This document shows positions 62,605 through 64,000 of a stretch of 64,000 nucleotides of DNA, piece by piece. A program made the translations under genes and the position numbers. A model generated the notes under the pieces. The model did not search any database, was not told where the DNA came from, and saw nothing but the letters and a program-made list of their open reading frames with translations. Origin of the DNA: Leishmania infantum JPCM5. Its lineage: Eukaryota; Euglenozoa; Kinetoplastea; Trypanosomatida; Trypanosomatidae. The stretch is taken from positions 811,823 through 875,822 of the forward strand of contig NC_009413.2 of NCBI RefSeq assembly GCF_000002875.2, written 5' to 3'. Each line of letters opens with the position of its first letter. Position 1 is the first letter of the stretch.

Positions 62605-64000
62605 CGTGAGGGCACCACTGCAGCAATGGAAGACGGCAACCGAGAAAGGAAGCAGACGACGACGACGAAACAGAAACGAAAAAAAAAAAACGACTGTGGG
62701 ACAGCGGGGCAGGGCAACGTGGCGGCGGATGTGAGCAAAGCGCCACGCGAGTCAAGAGAACACGGCAGAAGCGGTGCGCTCGTGCGTGGGGAGAGGGAGG
62801 CCGCGCAGACGGTGCGGCGGAGCCACAGCGGCACAAAGAAAAGGGCGGGGAGAGGGGAGCGAAGTGGCTTTGAGTGAACGATGGCACACACACACACACG
62901 CACGCACACAAAGAAGCGCCGAGTGCCTTGATAACGGACCAGCAAGGAAAAAAGACGGACAGCACCGGCAGCGATGACGACCAGAGCGACTCGAACAGGG
63001 GACGGAGGAAGACAAGAGTCGAGAATCAGCGGCAAAGACAACCACGAACGCGCGCGCACAGAGAGAGAAAGAGTGACACTCCTCAATGAGATATGCACAC
63101 ACACACACACAAAGACACACACAGAAGTGGGCAGTGGATCTGAGGCAAAATGGGGAAGCGGGCAAGAAAGTAGGTGGCGTGGGCAGGAACGCAGGAAAAG
63201 AGTGCAGCACACACACACATGTACAGTTCCTGGCGGGGTGTATACTCCTCTCGCCTATACCTCGTAGCGATTCCCCTCTTCAAGGCGGTCCGACAGAGGG
63301 AGAGAGGGTCAGAGACAGGCCGGGTGAGGCGAGAGAGGCGGGCGTCGGGGGAAGTCCCACACGCACACACGTACAACCCATTACCCACGCGATAACGAAG
63401 GCAGTACGAGCGCACGTGCCAACGGATCGGCGAGCGCAGAGGGGAGAGAAGCGCTTACAAGAGACTGCTGGAGTACACGACACAGCGACATGAAGTTGAG
63501 ACCCTGGACGGATAAAGAGAAAGGGCAGTGTGCCACGTGGCGAGCAGACAGCCACGTGTGGGTGTCTCTGGTTTGAGCTGTATCGGGTTGCGCTACTTGG
63601 TGCGTGTGTGTTTAAGAGCCCCTGCTTCTTGCGCTGCCCCTTCCTGTGCTGCGCGGAGCGGATGTGAGCAGAGAGAGAGAGAGATGCACGCCTTCGCGTT
63701 TACATACCATACGAGAAGCTCTCCTAAATCACACGTCCGTGCAAACAGCGTGAGGACGAGGAGGGAGGAGAGGAAACGAGAGAGAAAGGTGGGCGACGGC
63801 ATGCGCAGTGCACACACCGGGCCAACGCAGCACAACATGGTACGAGTATTAACGCATGAAAAGACAGGGGAGAGAAGCAAAGAGAATAACAGAGGCGAGG
63901 GCGGAGAAGGGGAGAGGGACGATGCTCAGCGCAGGAGACACACAACGCTGCGCCCGCACAGAGCGTAACGCACACAAAACGTTATGGCGCGGCCGTGAGG
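62605..64000. other. 5' flank of the coiled-coil gene, no further gene seen
   Basis: About 1.4 kb of GA-, CA- and GT-rich spacer, with a pyrimidine tract on the transcribed strand just upstream of the ATG at 62604 and (CA)n near 62886-62912 and 63094-63123. No coding sequence is supported. Confidence 0.55.

Overview
The window looks like a stretch of a Leishmania (or very closely related trypanosomatid) nuclear chromosome. Every convincing protein gene and both tRNA genes lie on the minus strand, as expected for one long polycistronic unit read from right to left. The genes have no recognisable introns and are separated by long pyrimidine/purine-rich, CA/GT-rich and poly-G spacers. There are three nearly identical SIDER2-like retroposons plus weaker relics. 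The cytosolic class I fumarase at 51.3-53.0 kb has its three cluster cysteines at residues 133, 252 and 346 of 568, the positions known for the Leishmania enzyme FH-2. From memory that gene is on chromosome 29 of L. major, so a chromosome 29-like origin is likely but not proven here.

Layout in the direction of transcription (right to left). 56.8-62.6 kb: a giant coiled-coil protein with tryptophan-rich SFI1-like repeats, interrupted near its C-terminus by a 101-N gap. 53.9-55.95 kb: a decayed, 5'-truncated DNA ligase IV-like pseudogene, the most notable item here. 51.3-53.0 kb: fumarase. 46.5-48.8 kb: protein prenyltransferase alpha subunit. 42-46.5 kb: a gene-poor region with a SIDER2 copy and a 95-bp direct repeat. 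38.8-42.1 kb: a small membrane protein and a PP2A B''/TON2-like EF-hand subunit. 35-38 kb: two unknown proteins. 31-34.3 kb: a Pcf11-like CID/zinc-finger protein and a J-domain protein. 24.3-29.2 kb: an unknown 1069-aa protein and a small C2H2 zinc-finger protein. The zinc-finger gene sits between two inverted SIDER2 copies. 20.4-22.1 kb: a lipase-like protein. 17.1-19.9 kb: a DNAAF6/PIH1D3-like dynein assembly factor and a coiled-coil protein. 16.2-16.4 kb: tRNA-Ser(CGA) and tRNA-Leu(CAA). 13.5-15.0 kb: a dihydrolipoamide dehydrogenase paralogue that has lost its catalytic residues. 11.5-13.0 kb: Sam50. 9.0-10.8 kb: a folliculin/SMCR8-like protein. 7.0-8.4 kb: a probable decayed ORF. 6.1-6.5 kb: ribosomal protein S15a. 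0.8-4.4 kb: a large multi-BRCT protein.

The genes do not form one pathway, which is usual for trypanosomatid units, where control is mostly post-transcriptional. Some themes recur: flagellum/basal body (DNAAF6-like, TON2-like, SFI1-like), mitochondrion (Sam50, J-protein, LPD-like) and RNA 3' processing (Pcf11-like). The two strongest discoveries are the ligase IV relic, because trypanosomatids are generally described as lacking ligase IV and classical end joining, and the flavoprotein with both redox cysteines and the His/Glu pair replaced. All identifications were made by eye without database searches.
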